DNA of 64,000 nt from an uncultured Deferribacteres bacterium (lineage in GTDB: Bacteria; Zhuqueibacterota; JdFR-76; DREG01), in the NCBI GenBank assembly GCA_913009825.1, contig CAJVYQ010000017.1, positions 16,939 to 80,938 on the forward strand, in the 5' to 3' direction. Both the position numbers and the translations under genes were made by a program. The notes beneath the pieces are model-generated. The model was not told the origin of the DNA. It searched no databases and saw only the letters and a program-made list of their open reading frames with translations. This document shows, piece after piece, positions 46,616 to 56,387 of this stretch (position 1 is its first letter; each line of letters begins with the position of its first letter).

Positions 46616-48103
46616 CTACTCTTTTATCTTTGTTATTTTCACCACCCAGGCAAAATCACACGGCGGATTCTTTTGCACGGCTGTGGGGATGTGAACCATA
46701 AATCCTCCCCCCACTTTTTCCCATTTCAATTCCCCATTAACACCGGGCATAGTAACCACTGCGCCATCTGCAGGTTGGATGCTGTTGAGCCAAATTCCGG
46801 ACGGCGGTTTGGTTTCGCTTTTTTCAGGCAGGTAAATAGCGTAAACAGTGGTTTTATCCTTTTTTTGCGTGAGACAGACTTTCCCGTCTTTGAACGGCGG
46901 GATGGCCCGGGTTCCATAGATGGCCTCACCGTTCACTTTCATCCACTTGCCCACTCCCGCCAATAATTTGTACGCGTCTGCATCCCACTCACCCTGAGCA
47001 TTCGGGGCGATATTCAGCAATAGATTACCACCTTTGGAAACGATATCTACCAGCATTTGTACCACTACGCGAGGTGATTTATATTTGGCATCGGGCGTCC
47101 AGGACCAGCCGCCGCCGGATATGATACAGGATTCCCACGGATATGGCAGCGTTTTTTCCGGTACCCGGTTTTCCGGCGTTAAATAGTTCTGATTCTTGCC
47201 CGGAACCGCGCGGTCGACAACAATTAAACCCGGTTGTTTCTTTCTCGCCTTTTCTACCAACTCGTCCATGCGAATATCCTGATTGACAATTTTCTGTTTA
47301 AGAAAACCGGAAGTAGTATTGTTGGTTTGGTTGTGATACCAGTTGCGCAACGCTTCTTTTGATTGTTTTGCCACCCAACCGCCGTCCAGCCAGAGAATGT
47401 CTACTTTGCCGTAATCGCTCATCAATTCCAGAATCTGATTTTGGGTGAATTGCACATATTTCTCCCAGCGCTCGGGATACTGCTCCGGATCGTAATTGAC
47501 ATTTCGGTCCAGTGGCGGGAAATAAGGATACCAGTAGTATTGGCAATGCCAGTCCGGTTTGGAAAAGTAAGCGCCGGTCCAGAACCCCTGATTGCGAAAA
47601 GCGCTAAAAATTTCTTTGGTTACGTTGGCTTTTTTATTGGTGTGGAAAGGGCATTTTTCACCGGTGATTTTGTAATCGGTGTATTTACTGTCAAACATAC
47701 AAAATCCATCGTGGTGTTTGGTGGTGAAAATCACATATTTCATGCCGGCCGCTTTTGCCGCTTTCGCCCATTTATCCGGATCGAAATTCACCGGATTGAA
47801 AGTGGTTTGCAGATTTTCATACTCCTGCTTGTAGGCAAAATAGTTTTGCGGATTTGCTCCTTTTTTCCGCCGACACCAACCGTAATCCTCCGGACAAAGC
47901 GACCAGGATTCTACAATACCCCATTGACTGTATGCGCCCCAGTGCATGAGCAAACCGAATTTCAAATCCTGCCACTGCTCCAGCTTTTGCCGCACCAGCG
48001 AATCTGTTTCCGGATAATATTTCTGATCCGATGGATGGGCGAAAACTTGAACAACGGCGCCCAAAACAAAAATGAAATAAATGGTTGAAAAAAATAATTT
48101 CAT
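46616..48103 (-). CDS. GH29 alpha-L-fucosidase, exported
   Basis: The protein has 495 residues with a signal peptide ending VFAH. The GH29 barrel has KFGLLMHWGAYSQWG, the conserved TTKHHDGFCMFDSKYTDY, and the catalytic nucleophile Asp240 in DILWLDGGWV, with a C-terminal beta-sandwich to 495. It releases alpha-linked L-fucose. The long insertion rich in Trp and Tyr after SKPDWH suggests a dedicated substrate. It lies beside sulfatases and a GH95 gene, which points to a sulfated fucan or fucosylated glycan. The stop is TAG at the natural end of the sandwich domain. Confidence 0.92.
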   Translation of the reverse strand: MKLFFSTIYFIFVLGAVVQVFAHPSDQKYYPETDSLVRQKLEQWQDLKFGLLMHWGAYSQWGIVESWSLCPEDYGWCRRKKGANPQNYFAYKQEYENLQTTFNPVNFDPDKWAKAAKAAGMKYVIFTTKHHDGFCMFDSKYTDYKITGEKCPFHTNKKANVTKEIFSAFRNQGFWTGAYFSKPDWHCQYYWYPYFPPLDRNVNYDPEQYPERWEKYVQFTQNQILELMSDYGKVDILWLDGGWVAKQSKEALRNWYHNQTNNTTSGFLKQKIVNQDIRMDELVEKARKKQPGLIVVDRAVPGKNQNYLTPENRVPEKTLPYPWESCIISGGGWSWTPDAKYKSPRVVVQMLVDIVSKGGNLLLNIAPNAQGEWDADAYKLLAGVGKWMKVNGEAIYGTRAIPPFKDGKVCLTQKKDKTTVYAIYLPEKSETKPPSGIWLNSIQPADGAVVTMPGVNGELKWEKVGGGFMVHIPTAVQKNPPCDFAWVVKITKIKE

Positions 48104-48122
48104 ACAAACCTCCGTTAACTCA

Positions 48123-48260
48123 AGTTATAAGTGACTAAAGTTTGAAGTGACTAAAGTTATTCTCATTCACTAAGGCACTGCTAAGGAAAAAGGGACTTTT
48201 AAGTTCACTTCAATTTCAACTGCTCTCCCGTTTTAGCTCATTTTAGGCACTTTTAACTTT
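48123..48260. repeat. Imperfect short repeats of AAGTGACTAAAG/GGCACTTTTAACTT type
   Basis: Between the fucosidase and four-helix genes, AAGTGACTAAAGTT occurs twice and related TTTAGGCACTTTTAACTT blocks follow. The same words recur on the other side of the four-helix gene (48705-48770). Confidence 0.6.
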
Positions 48261-48265
48261 TAACT

Positions 48266-48640
48266 TTAAACTGCTCTCTTACTTTTTTCCAGGCCTTTTC
48301 CGATGGATGTGAAAATGGCAAGTAATTCACAACATTCTTTATAAATATCTTCCATTTCTTCCGAAGAAAGCCATTTTAGACTTCCGATAATATCCAGCCA
48401 ATATTGCATTTCACCGGCTTCACTTTCACAGATTTTAATTTTACTTCTGAAATCAGCTTTGCTTCCGGCTCGGTTTGCTTCACGGTAATTTGCCCCGGCG
48501 GATGTGCCGCATTTTGTAATCTGCATCCTGACCATCCGTCCCTCAGGCGTATTGGGCAACTTCACAGATAGACGGATAATGCGAATCGCAAACTAGAGTG
48601 TTCGCTTCTCCAACTTTTTCAAAAATTCCTTATTCTCCAT
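48266..48640 (-). pseudogene. Four-helix-bundle (S23/23S intervening-sequence-type) protein, in-frame TAG
   Basis: The ATG at 48640 starts MENKEFLKKLEKRTL, then a TAG at 48593-48595 interrupts, then FAIRIIRLSVKLPNTPEG continues in the same frame. GTSAGANYREANRA and SEAGEMQYWLDII, hallmarks of this family, follow. The C-terminus at 48266 is family-typical. The product would be about 124 residues. Such proteins are encoded in 23S rRNA insertions or scattered between short repeats; their function is unclear. Translation could restart downstream at 48565, giving a shortened protein. Confidence 0.8.
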
Positions 48641-48704
48641 TTTTTCATCCCCATTTCATGAATCATTTCTTCCCACCATCTCTGTCCATCCCTCCTCCAA
48701 CTTT

Positions 48705-48770
48705 AGTTCACTTTAGGCACTTAGGGCACTTAAGGCACTTTAGACACTTTAGTCACTTTAAGCACTTAAA
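48705..48770. repeat. Short-period repeat (CACTTTAGG type) beside the four-helix gene
   Basis: CACTT followed by TAGGG, TAAGG or TAGAC recurs every 8-11 bases about seven times (for example TTCACTTTAGGCACTTAGGG). It mirrors related words at 48123-48260, so the four-helix gene is flanked on both sides. Confidence 0.7.
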
Positions 48771-48774
48771 ACTT

Positions 48775-50307
48775 TTAACTGCCTTCCCCCGGATAATTCG
48801 GCCCGTACAGCATGTTTTTTTTTCTTATTTGCAATTCACCGTTTTTCACAAACGCATCTCCCCTTTCGGATAAGTGCTTCACCATTTTTTGTTGCCATAA
48901 TTCTCTGATTTTGTCAAATTCAGTTTGAACAGCCAGATTGATCAACTCGCCGGGATCGTTTTTCAAATCAAAAAGCTGTTCGTGACCGTCGAAAAAGAAA
49001 TAGATATATTTAAATTTTCCATCGGTCAGCGCGGCCCAATAGTTTTCTTTGCGGTAACAGGTAGAATGTTCCAGATCGATGGTTTCCCGCCAGGAGGGCG
49101 ATTTCTGCCGGATCAGTTTCAGCAGGCTGTCACCGTCTATTTTCTGCGGAATTTCAGTTTGGGCCGCATCCAGAAACGTTGGCAAAAGATCCCGCAATTC
49201 AACCGGACAGTCCAATTTCGAACCTCTTCGCACCACAGTCTGCATCCCCTTCGGCCATTTCATCACGTATGGGATATGCGCGGAACCCTGGTAAGCATAG
49301 GTTTTTCGCCAGTGATAGTGATCTCCCAGCATGTCGCCGTGATCTGCGGTAAACAGGATCAGAGCATTATCGTACATTCCCTTCCGTTTCAAAGCAGCTA
49401 ATATCTCACCTACTTGTTCATCGATGAAGGTAACATTTGCATAATAGGCGCGCCGGGCTTTCCTGGCATGCTCAACGCCAAAATTACCGAACGCTGCATC
49501 TTTTGTCATGGGAAAATCGGCAAACTCTGCACACCAATCGCCGACAAACGGTTCCGGCATTTCTGTCTCCCGGTACTGATCCAAAAACCTTTGCGGCGGA
49601 TCATAGGGACTATGCGGCCGGGCAAAAGAGACTTTTAGCAGCAATGGCCGGTTAAGGTTGTAATTATCGATCAGCTCCACGGCCGTTTGACCGGTCCAGT
49701 AAGTCGGGTGCAGGTGTTCATTTAGCGCATAAACACCGGCGCGGTGTTCATTCCAGCCGATGCCGGTTGCATTGGGATCCATACCCGGCGCTTTCAGCTT
49801 GAACCAATCGTGATAATCGCTGACAAAACCGGGGCTTTCCACCCGGCCGCTTTCGTCGACCAGAGTGCCGTGCAAACCGTGCAGCGTCTTTTGCGGGAAC
49901 CAATGCATTTTTCCGATGCCGAAAGTATAATATCCTGCTTCCCGTAACATCCGCGGCAATTCAAATTTGTATTTCTCTGCCACCCTGCCGTAACCCAGCA
50001 TGCCGTGATGCCAGGGAGACAGTCCGGTGAGTAGTCCCGCTCTTGCCGGCGTGCAGCTTGGCGTTGCCGTGAAGCCGTTGATAAAACAAACACCCTCGTT
50101 AGCAATGGAATCGATGTGCGGCGTTTTGATGATCCGGTTCCCGGCGCAGCCCAGACAATCTCCGCGCTGCTGATCCGCCATGATGTAAATAATGTGCGGT
50201 GTTTGCATTTGCGGCTCTCCTTTTTTCAGCGGAACAAAATAGCCTGCAGACGCTGCGGCCGATGTTTTCAGAAAATCTCGCCGGGATAATTTTTTTTCTG
50301 CCGTCAT
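48775..50307 (-). CDS. Sulfatase (S1 family, CTPAR active site), Tat-exported
   Basis: The protein has 510 residues. A Tat signal (SRRDFLKTS) precedes the fold with YIMADQQRGD, then SCTPARAGLLTG with the formylglycine Cys85, IGKMHWFP and FTADHGDMLGDHYHWRK. DQQRGD and GDMLGD resemble choline-sulfatase-like and iduronate/fucose-sulfatase subfamilies. It is expected to act in the periplasm on a sulfated sugar. About 1.45 kb downstream in the locus order is GH29 and upstream is the DUF1080-type lipoprotein. Confidence 0.92.
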   Translation of the reverse strand: MTAEKKLSRRDFLKTSAAASAGYFVPLKKGEPQMQTPHIIYIMADQQRGDCLGCAGNRIIKTPHIDSIANEGVCFINGFTATPSCTPARAGLLTGLSPWHHGMLGYGRVAEKYKFELPRMLREAGYYTFGIGKMHWFPQKTLHGLHGTLVDESGRVESPGFVSDYHDWFKLKAPGMDPNATGIGWNEHRAGVYALNEHLHPTYWTGQTAVELIDNYNLNRPLLLKVSFARPHSPYDPPQRFLDQYRETEMPEPFVGDWCAEFADFPMTKDAAFGNFGVEHARKARRAYYANVTFIDEQVGEILAALKRKGMYDNALILFTADHGDMLGDHYHWRKTYAYQGSAHIPYVMKWPKGMQTVVRRGSKLDCPVELRDLLPTFLDAAQTEIPQKIDGDSLLKLIRQKSPSWRETIDLEHSTCYRKENYWAALTDGKFKYIYFFFDGHEQLFDLKNDPGELINLAVQTEFDKIRELWQQKMVKHLSERGDAFVKNGELQIRKKNMLYGPNYPGEGS

Positions 50308-50405
50308 GATGCATCCTTGAAATTTTATTTAATTATATTTAGCGGTTTTGCTTTCTGTTTTTATCCTGAACTTGACGAAAGACTCAGGCTGACCCAAATA
50401 ATGCA

Positions 50406-50442
50406 TGAACGAAAACCCCACTTTTCGTTCAGACACTATTTA
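50406..50442. repeat. Family B fragment at the end of the DUF1080-type gene
   Basis: TGAACGAAAACCCCACTTTTCGTTC is a hairpin and is followed by AGACACTATTTAG, the family B terminus. On the minus strand the AAATAG of that terminus supplies the stop codon of the gene ending at 50436. Confidence 0.65.
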
Positions 50443-51209
50443 GTCAGATCCAGTAATTCAATCTTACGAAATTCGGTGGGCGCACTCTCTGCTTGCAGCG
50501 CGATGTAACCTTCTTTCAGCAGGGTTCCGGCCGGTAAGGGGAAACCCCCGGGAATCATGCCGCCGCCAATCTGTGGTTCAGAATAGGTCAGCACAGTATC
50601 TCCCGCCACAATGTGATGAATGATGCTGTCACCCGAAACCACAACTTCGACCGTCACCCACTGATCACCATTGTAGGTTCTGGAACTGGAATTGGTGCAA
50701 TGTCGTGTGATCAATTCGCCGTTGATAATAATATTGGTCCCGGGCGTGCACACATTAGCGGTGGGGCGTTCACCTTCTCCCTCGCCGCCCAAAAGCTGGC
50801 ATTCGATGGACACCGGAAATTTCTGATCCAACCCCATGCTTTCCGCTGATTGGGAATGCAGTATAATCCCGTTGTTGCGAATGCCCCAACCCGGTCCGCC
50901 CGGCACCTGCTCCCCGACAAACCGGTATTCCACTCTGAGTTTGTAATGGGAGAATTTCCGCTTCGTAAAAATATGACCGAACTCACCATTGAAATGATCG
51001 TATTCATCGTAACAAACTTTCAGAATACCGTTTTTCACACGGAATGTGTTTTTGTAGTTGTCATTCAAAGTATATCCGGCAATTTTGATATCCCAGCCCG
51101 TCAAATCCTTGCCATTGAATAATTGGATCCATTGATTCCCGACTGATTTTCCCTTTTGGCCACCGCAGGAAATTAAAATAAGCAGAAGAATCAAATATCT
51201 GAATTTCAT
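50436..51209 (-). CDS. Lipoprotein with 3-keto-disaccharide hydrolase domain (DUF1080, PF06439)
   Basis: The protein has about 257 residues. A lipoprotein signal (LILISC, Cys15) precedes a single concanavalin-like sandwich with WIQLFNGKDLTGW, GHIFTKRKFSHYKLRVEYRF, GWGIRNNGIILHSQ and VEVVVSGDSIIHHIVAG, all hallmarks of PF06439. Members cleave 3-keto-glycosides made by Gfo/Idh/MocA-type oxidoreductases, so the oxidoreductase genes in this window are possible partners. GGAGG before 51209 sets the start. The last residues, LTK and TAG, run into a family B repeat. Confidence 0.88.
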   Translation of the reverse strand: MKFRYLILLLILISCGGQKGKSVGNQWIQLFNGKDLTGWDIKIAGYTLNDNYKNTFRVKNGILKVCYDEYDHFNGEFGHIFTKRKFSHYKLRVEYRFVGEQVPGGPGWGIRNNGIILHSQSAESMGLDQKFPVSIECQLLGGEGEGERPTANVCTPGTNIIINGELITRHCTNSSSRTYNGDQWVTVEVVVSGDSIIHHIVAGDTVLTYSEPQIGGGMIPGGFPLPAGTLLKEGYIALQAESAPTEFRKIELLDLTK

Positions 51210-51282
51210 AAAACCTCCCAAAAATATGCCCACTAAACACATAAAACAAACGAAAGATTATGACGGACTAAATAATTCTAAC

Positions 51283-51430
51283 CTGAATTGAACGATTCTC
51301 ATGTCATTCCGTAGGAATCTTGTTGGTTTAGTGCACAGAACTAACAAGATTCTTTCCCGCCTGCGGTCGGGCAGGCAGAATGACAAAACTCTTTGGGTGG
51401 TTGTTTCAAACTAAGAATCGCTCAATTTAG
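51283..51430. repeat. Family A-ended element with a different interior
   Basis: CTGAATTGAACGATTCT on the left and AGAATCGCTCAATTTAG on the right are near-perfect inverted ends. The interior has an inverted ATCTTGTTGGTTTAGTG/CTAACAAGAT pair and a GTCATTCC/GGCAGAATGAC pair as in family B, so the ends and interior are modular. Confidence 0.65.
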
Positions 51431-51437
51431 GTCTAAC

Positions 51438-51552
51438 ATGAATTGAACGATTCTTTTGTTTTTGGGCTTTTTTTTGTTACTAAACGGATTTTCATTTTTA
51501 ATGTAAATCCGGTTGGCGATTCAGCGAATCGCCCTACAATCGCTCCATTCAG
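51438..51552. repeat. Family A element
   Basis: ATGAATTGAACGATTCT on the left and AATCGCTCCATTCAG on the right bracket TTTTTTTGTTACTAAACGG, ATTTTCATTTTTAATGTAAATCC and the hairpin GGCGATTCAGCGAATCGCC. This is the same order as at 23849 and inverted relative to 62549. Confidence 0.75.
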
Positions 51553-51558
51553 ATTAAA

Positions 51559-53166
51559 CTAAAACGCTCCGTCTTCTTTCGTATCGCCATATTTTTGCCG
51601 CAGCCGGTTTAATTCCAGTTTCAGCTTTTTTACGATGGCGGTATAATCCGGATCATCTATCACATTGTTCAATTCATGGGGGTCTTTCTGCAGATCGTAA
51701 AGTTCCCAGGCGTCGATATCATTATAAAAATGGATCAATTTGTACCGTTCGGTGCGCACGCCGTAATGACGCTTTACATTGTGCCAACCGTGAGGGTATT
51801 CATAGTAATGATAATAGATGGAAGTGCGCCAATTCTCCGGTTTCACACCGCGGGCGATGGCGCGGAACGATTCACCCTGCATATCCGCCGGCGCTTTAAC
51901 TCCTGCATAATCCAGAAATGTGGGCGCAAAATCCAGATTTAACACCATCGCACCGGCAACCTGTCCGGCTTTCACATCTTTGGGGTAGCGCAGCATCAAC
52001 GGCATGCGCAGTGATTCTTCATACATAAACCGTTTATCATACCAGCCGTGTTCGCCCAGATAAAAACCCTGATCCGACGTATAAACCACAACGGTATTTT
52101 CCGCCAATCCGTTTTTATCAAGATAATCCAAAACGCGGCCTACGCTTTCGTCCACCGAAAGGATGCAACTGAGATAATCCTTGATGTAACGCTGATATTT
52201 CCAGCGCAGCAGTGCGTCACCGGACAAATTTTTCTTTTTGAATTCTTCATTCACTTTGTTGTAGTGAGCGTTCCATGCTTTTTTCTGTTCTTCCGTCAGG
52301 TTTTCATACGTATTTTTCCAGGCTTTTTCGATGGTCGCGGCAGCTTTGGCGTTGCCGCCGGTGCCGGTTTCTTTTTGATAGGAACCGGGCTGTAATTTCA
52401 TGTCAAAGGACAGATACATATTTTCCACCCGCATATCCGCTTCGCGGGCTGCAGCGGATCGTGTAGCGTAATCATCGTAAAAAGTTTCCGGCAGCGGCAG
52501 CTCCCGGTCATCGAAAGCATCCATATATTTTGGGCTTGGCATCCAGTTTCGATGCGGCGCTTTGTGATGCAGCAGCATGCAGAACGGCTTGTCGGGATCA
52601 CGTTGATTCAGTTCATCGATGGCAAAATTAGTGAGCAGGTCGGTAGTATAACCGATATGCTTTTTTTTCTCGCCGTTTTCGATCAACACAGGATTGTAAT
52701 AGCTGCCCTGCCCCACCAAAATTTTCCAGTCGTCAAAACCGGTTGGATCCGTTTTCAGGTGCCACTTGCCGATCATGAATGTTTGGTAACCCGCTTTTTG
52801 CAGCAACTTGGGAAACGTTACCTGACTGCCGTCAAATTTATCCCGGTTATCGCGCAGTCCGTTTTTGTGACTGTATTTTCCGGTCAGCAGCACAGCGCGG
52901 CTGGGTGCACAGATGGAATTTGTGACAAAACTGTTTTCAAAACGCACGCCTTCGTTGGCAATACGGTCAATGTTGGGGGTTTGAATCAGTTTGCTGCCAT
53001 ACGCGCTGATGGCCTGATAAGCATGGTCATCGCTCATAATATAAAGGATGTTGGGCTTTTTTTGTTCCGAAGCGCAGGACTGCAGCCACCCCGGCAATGT
53101 CAGAGCGGCGGCGCCCACTCCTATCGATTTGATGAATTGTCGCCGGTTAAATTCCTGGTTTTTCAT
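51559..53166 (-). CDS. Sulfatase (S1 family, CAPSR active site), exported
   Basis: The protein has 535 residues. The N-terminus reads NRRQFIKS then a hydrophobic stretch and LQSCAS, so it is Tat-type with a possible lipobox Cys31. The fold follows with LYIMSDDHAYQAI, ICAPSRAVLLTGKYSH with formylglycine Cys86, IGKWHLKT, and YTSDQGFYLGEHGWYDKRFMYEESLRMPL. This pattern is common in heparan/N-sulfoglucosamine-like and fucan sulfatases of Bacteroidota-type loci. The exact sulfate position it removes cannot be read from sequence. Confidence 0.92.
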   Translation of the reverse strand: MKNQEFNRRQFIKSIGVGAAALTLPGWLQSCASEQKKPNILYIMSDDHAYQAISAYGSKLIQTPNIDRIANEGVRFENSFVTNSICAPSRAVLLTGKYSHKNGLRDNRDKFDGSQVTFPKLLQKAGYQTFMIGKWHLKTDPTGFDDWKILVGQGSYYNPVLIENGEKKKHIGYTTDLLTNFAIDELNQRDPDKPFCMLLHHKAPHRNWMPSPKYMDAFDDRELPLPETFYDDYATRSAAAREADMRVENMYLSFDMKLQPGSYQKETGTGGNAKAAATIEKAWKNTYENLTEEQKKAWNAHYNKVNEEFKKKNLSGDALLRWKYQRYIKDYLSCILSVDESVGRVLDYLDKNGLAENTVVVYTSDQGFYLGEHGWYDKRFMYEESLRMPLMLRYPKDVKAGQVAGAMVLNLDFAPTFLDYAGVKAPADMQGESFRAIARGVKPENWRTSIYYHYYEYPHGWHNVKRHYGVRTERYKLIHFYNDIDAWELYDLQKDPHELNNVIDDPDYTAIVKKLKLELNRLRQKYGDTKEDGAF

Positions 53167-53358
53167 CTTTCGCCTCCTTGTTTCATGATACGCAGGTTTT
53201 GCAGTTAAAAGTCACCGGGTAATTAGGAAAATCTATCTGTCAGATTCCTACGCTCACAACGCAGGGCATTTCAGCGTCCTTCCTGTTTTTAGCCTTGTGG
53301 TTTACCGCGGGGCGACTTTGCAGAAAACCCTATCTGTAACTTTTTCAAAATAAACTAT

Positions 53359-53476
53359 AGTTAATTGAGCAATTACCTTGTCTTTGAGCCTGTTTTTGAT
53401 TACCCAACAGATTTTCATTTTTAGCGTAAATCCGGTTGTCGATTCAGCAAATCGACCTACTTTCGTTTCATTCTGG
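53359..53476. repeat. Family A element (degenerate)
   Basis: TTAATTGAGCAATT, GTTTTTGATTACCCAACAG, ATTTTCATTTTTAGCGTAAATCC, then the hairpin GTCGATTCAGCAAATCGAC follow the family A order. The rest of the gap 53167-53591 is AT-rich or contains no recognisable gene. Confidence 0.65.
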
Positions 53477-53591
53477 TTATTAAAAAAACAGACGGTTTTT
53501 TAATTATTCCTGTAATGATATTTGATAAAAACATGTCACTTCGAATGCAAACAATTTGGAGTCTGTTTTATCTCACAGCATGGAATAAATA

Positions 53592-55985
53592 TCACCGGTT
53601 TTGAAAGGTTTCAGAATTCAGTACAGTCGATTCTCCTTTTTTCAATTTGATGGTTACAACCCTGCCGTTGTAGCGAATCATTGCGGCTTTTCCTGTTTTG
53701 GCTGAAATCCGTGCTTCCGTCAATTTTCCGTTGGCCCATTTCATATCCACTTCAAAACCGCCCCTTGCGCACAATCCGGAAACATTGCCATCTTTCCAGA
53801 TCGAAGGCAGCGCCGGAAGCAAATGGATGACATCGTCATAACTTTGCAGTAACATTTCGGCAATACCGGCGGTGCCGCCGAAATTACCGTCAATCTGAAA
53901 CGGCGGATGGTTATCAAACAGATTTGGCAGCGTAGATTTGACCAGCAAAGCCCGGACGTTTTCATAAGCTTTTTCCGCATTTTGCAGTCGGGCAAAAAAA
54001 TTGATGATCCACGCACGGCTCCAACCTGTGTGTCCGCCGCCGTATTTCAATCGCCGGGCGATGGTTCGTTTTGCCGCTGCGTAAAGTTCAGGCGTTTTCG
54101 GAGTGATCAAAGACAGAGGATACAAACCCAAAAGATGAGACATGTGCCGATGCCCCGGCTCAACTTCTTTGTAATCCTTGATCCACTCCATGATTGTGCT
54201 GTCTTTGCCGATTTTTATCGGCGGAATTTTCCGCAGCATTTCCCGCCATTTTTGCCTTTCCTTTTCATCCACTCCCAAAATTTCACTGGCTTTTATACAT
54301 TGGTTCAAATGAGCTGTCAGTGTCTGATTATCGATGGTAGCCGCGTACGTCAACTGACAGGGGTCTTGTTTACCGGGCAGAAAATAAGAATTTTCCGGCG
54401 ACATGGTGGGACAGGTAACCAGATATCCATCTTTTTCGACTAAAAAATCGGAGACAAATTCGGCGGCTTCCTTCATAATCGGGTAAGCTCTATTTCTCAG
54501 GTATTCTTTGTCCTGTGTGAATTTATAATGCCGCCATAACGGAAACGTCATCCACACGCCGCTCAGCGGCGACATGCCCCAGCGCATATCGTCAATGGGG
54601 GCGGTTTTTCCGTAAATATCGGTGGCATGATGCATACACCAGCCGCCGCAATCATACATTTCCCGGGCGGTAAGCCGTCCCGGCTCCCGCCATCGATCCA
54701 CCAGATTTGTCAACGGCGCTACTGTTTCCGGCAAATTGCAAACTTCGGCAGGCCAGTAATTCATTTGCAGATTAATGTTGGTATGATAGTCGGAATTCCA
54801 CGGTGCGTTGAAATGTTCATTCCAAAGGCCCTGTAAATTGGCCGGTAAAATTCCCGGCGCCCGCGAACTACTCATCAGCAGGTAGCGACCGTATTGAAAA
54901 TAGAGCGCTATCAGATCGTTGTCTTCTTTGCCGGCAATAACAGACTGAAGCCGCCGGTCGGTGGGAATGTTCGCAGCTTCCTTTCCGCCCAAATCGATAT
55001 CCACCCTGTTAAATAAAGCCTTATGTTCCCTGACATGCGCGTCTCTGATTTCCGGCCAGGATTTCCGCCTTGCCTCTTCGAGAATTTTATTGCAGGTCGC
55101 CAACGGATCGATGGCACGATCAAAATTCATCTTTTTCAGATTGTAATCGGTTGCCGCCGTCAGCAGCAGCGTCACGTCATCATTATTTTTCAGAATAATT
55201 TTATCATATTCTGCGCTTACTTTGCCGCCGTGGTTCAGAACCGTTAATTCGGCGGCAAATTTCAAATGAGCGCCGCCGGGGCCTTTTTTTTCATCGGGCG
55301 GATCGATAATCTGCCCTTCCATGATCAGCCTGTTCTCCCCCGCCACCTTTACGTCAGCGTCTTTTTCCCTGAATAAAGAGATTTGCCCGCTGATACTTCC
55401 CGGCCGGTCGGCGGAAAAATGGACAGCAATCAAGTTATCCGGTGCCGAGACAATCACTTCCCGTGAATAAACCGCGCCATCCATTTTGAAGGTTGTCCGG
55501 GCGATTCCGCTATTTAAAATCAATTCTCTCCGGTATTCGGAAAACGCAGCCGTGCTGTCCAGACGAATGAACAGATCGCCCAGCGTTTGATACGAGCGAA
55601 AACTGGGCGGCACGCTGAGCAAATACCGGTTCCCCGCCCGGTAGGCTTCTTTTATATTTCCAGCAAAAATCAGGGAACGAATATTAGCAAGATTTTTCTT
55701 TGCATTGGGATTATTGGTATCAAACCGCTGTCCCGCCCACAAACTCTCTTCATTCAGTTGGATCCTTCCACGGTAAACATCGCCAAACACCATAGCGCCC
55801 AAACGTCCGTTCCCCACGGGCAGCGCTTCTACCCATTTTGCCGCGGGTTGTTGATACCAAAGTTTGTATTCCCGAACTTTTTTCGTTTGAAAACCCACTT
55901 GTTCATTCCGGCCGGAACAGGAAACAATAACCAGAAACAGAAACAGACTCAGTGCCAATTTTGTATTGCCGGCATAAATTTTCAT
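53592..55985 (-). CDS. GH95 alpha-L-fucosidase/galactosidase lipoprotein
   Basis: The protein has 797 residues, the usual GH95 length. A lipoprotein signal (LVIVSC) precedes the N-terminal super-beta-sandwich with [19 protein letters not shown] and LNEESLWAG. The alpha6/alpha6 barrel has [20 protein letters not shown] and MNYWPAEV, then [23 protein letters not shown] and HTGWSRAWI, and a C-terminal sandwich. It hydrolyses alpha-1,2-linked L-fucose or L-galactose. Together with GH29 it gives the locus two different alpha-L-fucosidase folds. Confidence 0.94.
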   Translation of the reverse strand: MKIYAGNTKLALSLFLFLVIVSCSGRNEQVGFQTKKVREYKLWYQQPAAKWVEALPVGNGRLGAMVFGDVYRGRIQLNEESLWAGQRFDTNNPNAKKNLANIRSLIFAGNIKEAYRAGNRYLLSVPPSFRSYQTLGDLFIRLDSTAAFSEYRRELILNSGIARTTFKMDGAVYSREVIVSAPDNLIAVHFSADRPGSISGQISLFREKDADVKVAGENRLIMEGQIIDPPDEKKGPGGAHLKFAAELTVLNHGGKVSAEYDKIILKNNDDVTLLLTAATDYNLKKMNFDRAIDPLATCNKILEEARRKSWPEIRDAHVREHKALFNRVDIDLGGKEAANIPTDRRLQSVIAGKEDNDLIALYFQYGRYLLMSSSRAPGILPANLQGLWNEHFNAPWNSDYHTNINLQMNYWPAEVCNLPETVAPLTNLVDRWREPGRLTAREMYDCGGWCMHHATDIYGKTAPIDDMRWGMSPLSGVWMTFPLWRHYKFTQDKEYLRNRAYPIMKEAAEFVSDFLVEKDGYLVTCPTMSPENSYFLPGKQDPCQLTYAATIDNQTLTAHLNQCIKASEILGVDEKERQKWREMLRKIPPIKIGKDSTIMEWIKDYKEVEPGHRHMSHLLGLYPLSLITPKTPELYAAAKRTIARRLKYGGGHTGWSRAWIINFFARLQNAEKAYENVRALLVKSTLPNLFDNHPPFQIDGNFGGTAGIAEMLLQSYDDVIHLLPALPSIWKDGNVSGLCARGGFEVDMKWANGKLTEARISAKTGKAAMIRYNGRVVTIKLKKGESTVLNSETFQNR

Positions 55986-56022
55986 TATTCTGACTCCTTA
56001 AAATAATTATTCCTGATAACCA

Positions 56023-56157
56023 TTTAGTGTCTGAACGAAAGCACCCACAATATTGTCATTCCGGCCTGTCTGCACAGGCAGGCAATCTACTTAAAGGCAG
56101 CAATGGATTCCCGCTAAAAGCATGCGGGAATGACAAATTCAGACAGATACTATTTAG
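56023..56157. repeat. Family B element (complete)
   Basis: TTTAGTGTCTGAACGAAAG starts the element and AAATTCAGACAGATACTATTTAG ends it. Inside are GTCATTCCGGCCTGTC, GCCTGTCTGCACAGGCAGGC, and ATGGATTCCCGCTAAAAGCATGCGGGAATGACA, the same order as in the copy at 38791. Confidence 0.7.
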
Positions 56158-56163
56158 GTGGAT

Positions 56164-56331
56164 TGCAGGCTCCCCCGTATTCCCCTCAAGAGTGTTCTGC
56201 AATACCTCCCCCTTGAAAAAGACGGGTGTAAAACAACTTCCAATAGCCCGTATTGTATCCCGAGTAGTTACTAATCCTGAAAGCTGCTGCTGCCCGATGA
56301 TGGGAATAAAAGAACCCACATAACTGATCAT
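56164..56331 (-). other. Possible short coding remnant, unrecognised
   Basis: From an ATG at 56331 a minus-strand frame encodes MISYVGSFIPIIGQQQLSG and continues to EGNTGEPAIHL, where the family B element begins and takes over the frame. Codon use looks coding-like and the frame is cut by the repeat. No family is recognised, and it may be chance. Confidence 0.2.
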
Positions 56332-56387
56332 AATTTTTTCCGGATTTGCTGAACCAATTTCTAATTTCTATTTTTACTTTCCAATTG

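Noticed and set aside
47363..48088. Plus-strand open frame of 241 codons inside the GH29 gene.
   Set aside because: It is antisense to the conserved fucosidase barrel with no recognisable protein features.
52552..53208. Plus-strand open frame of 218 codons inside a sulfatase gene.
   Set aside because: It is antisense to the sulfatase active-site region; no signal, domain or ribosome-binding site supports it.
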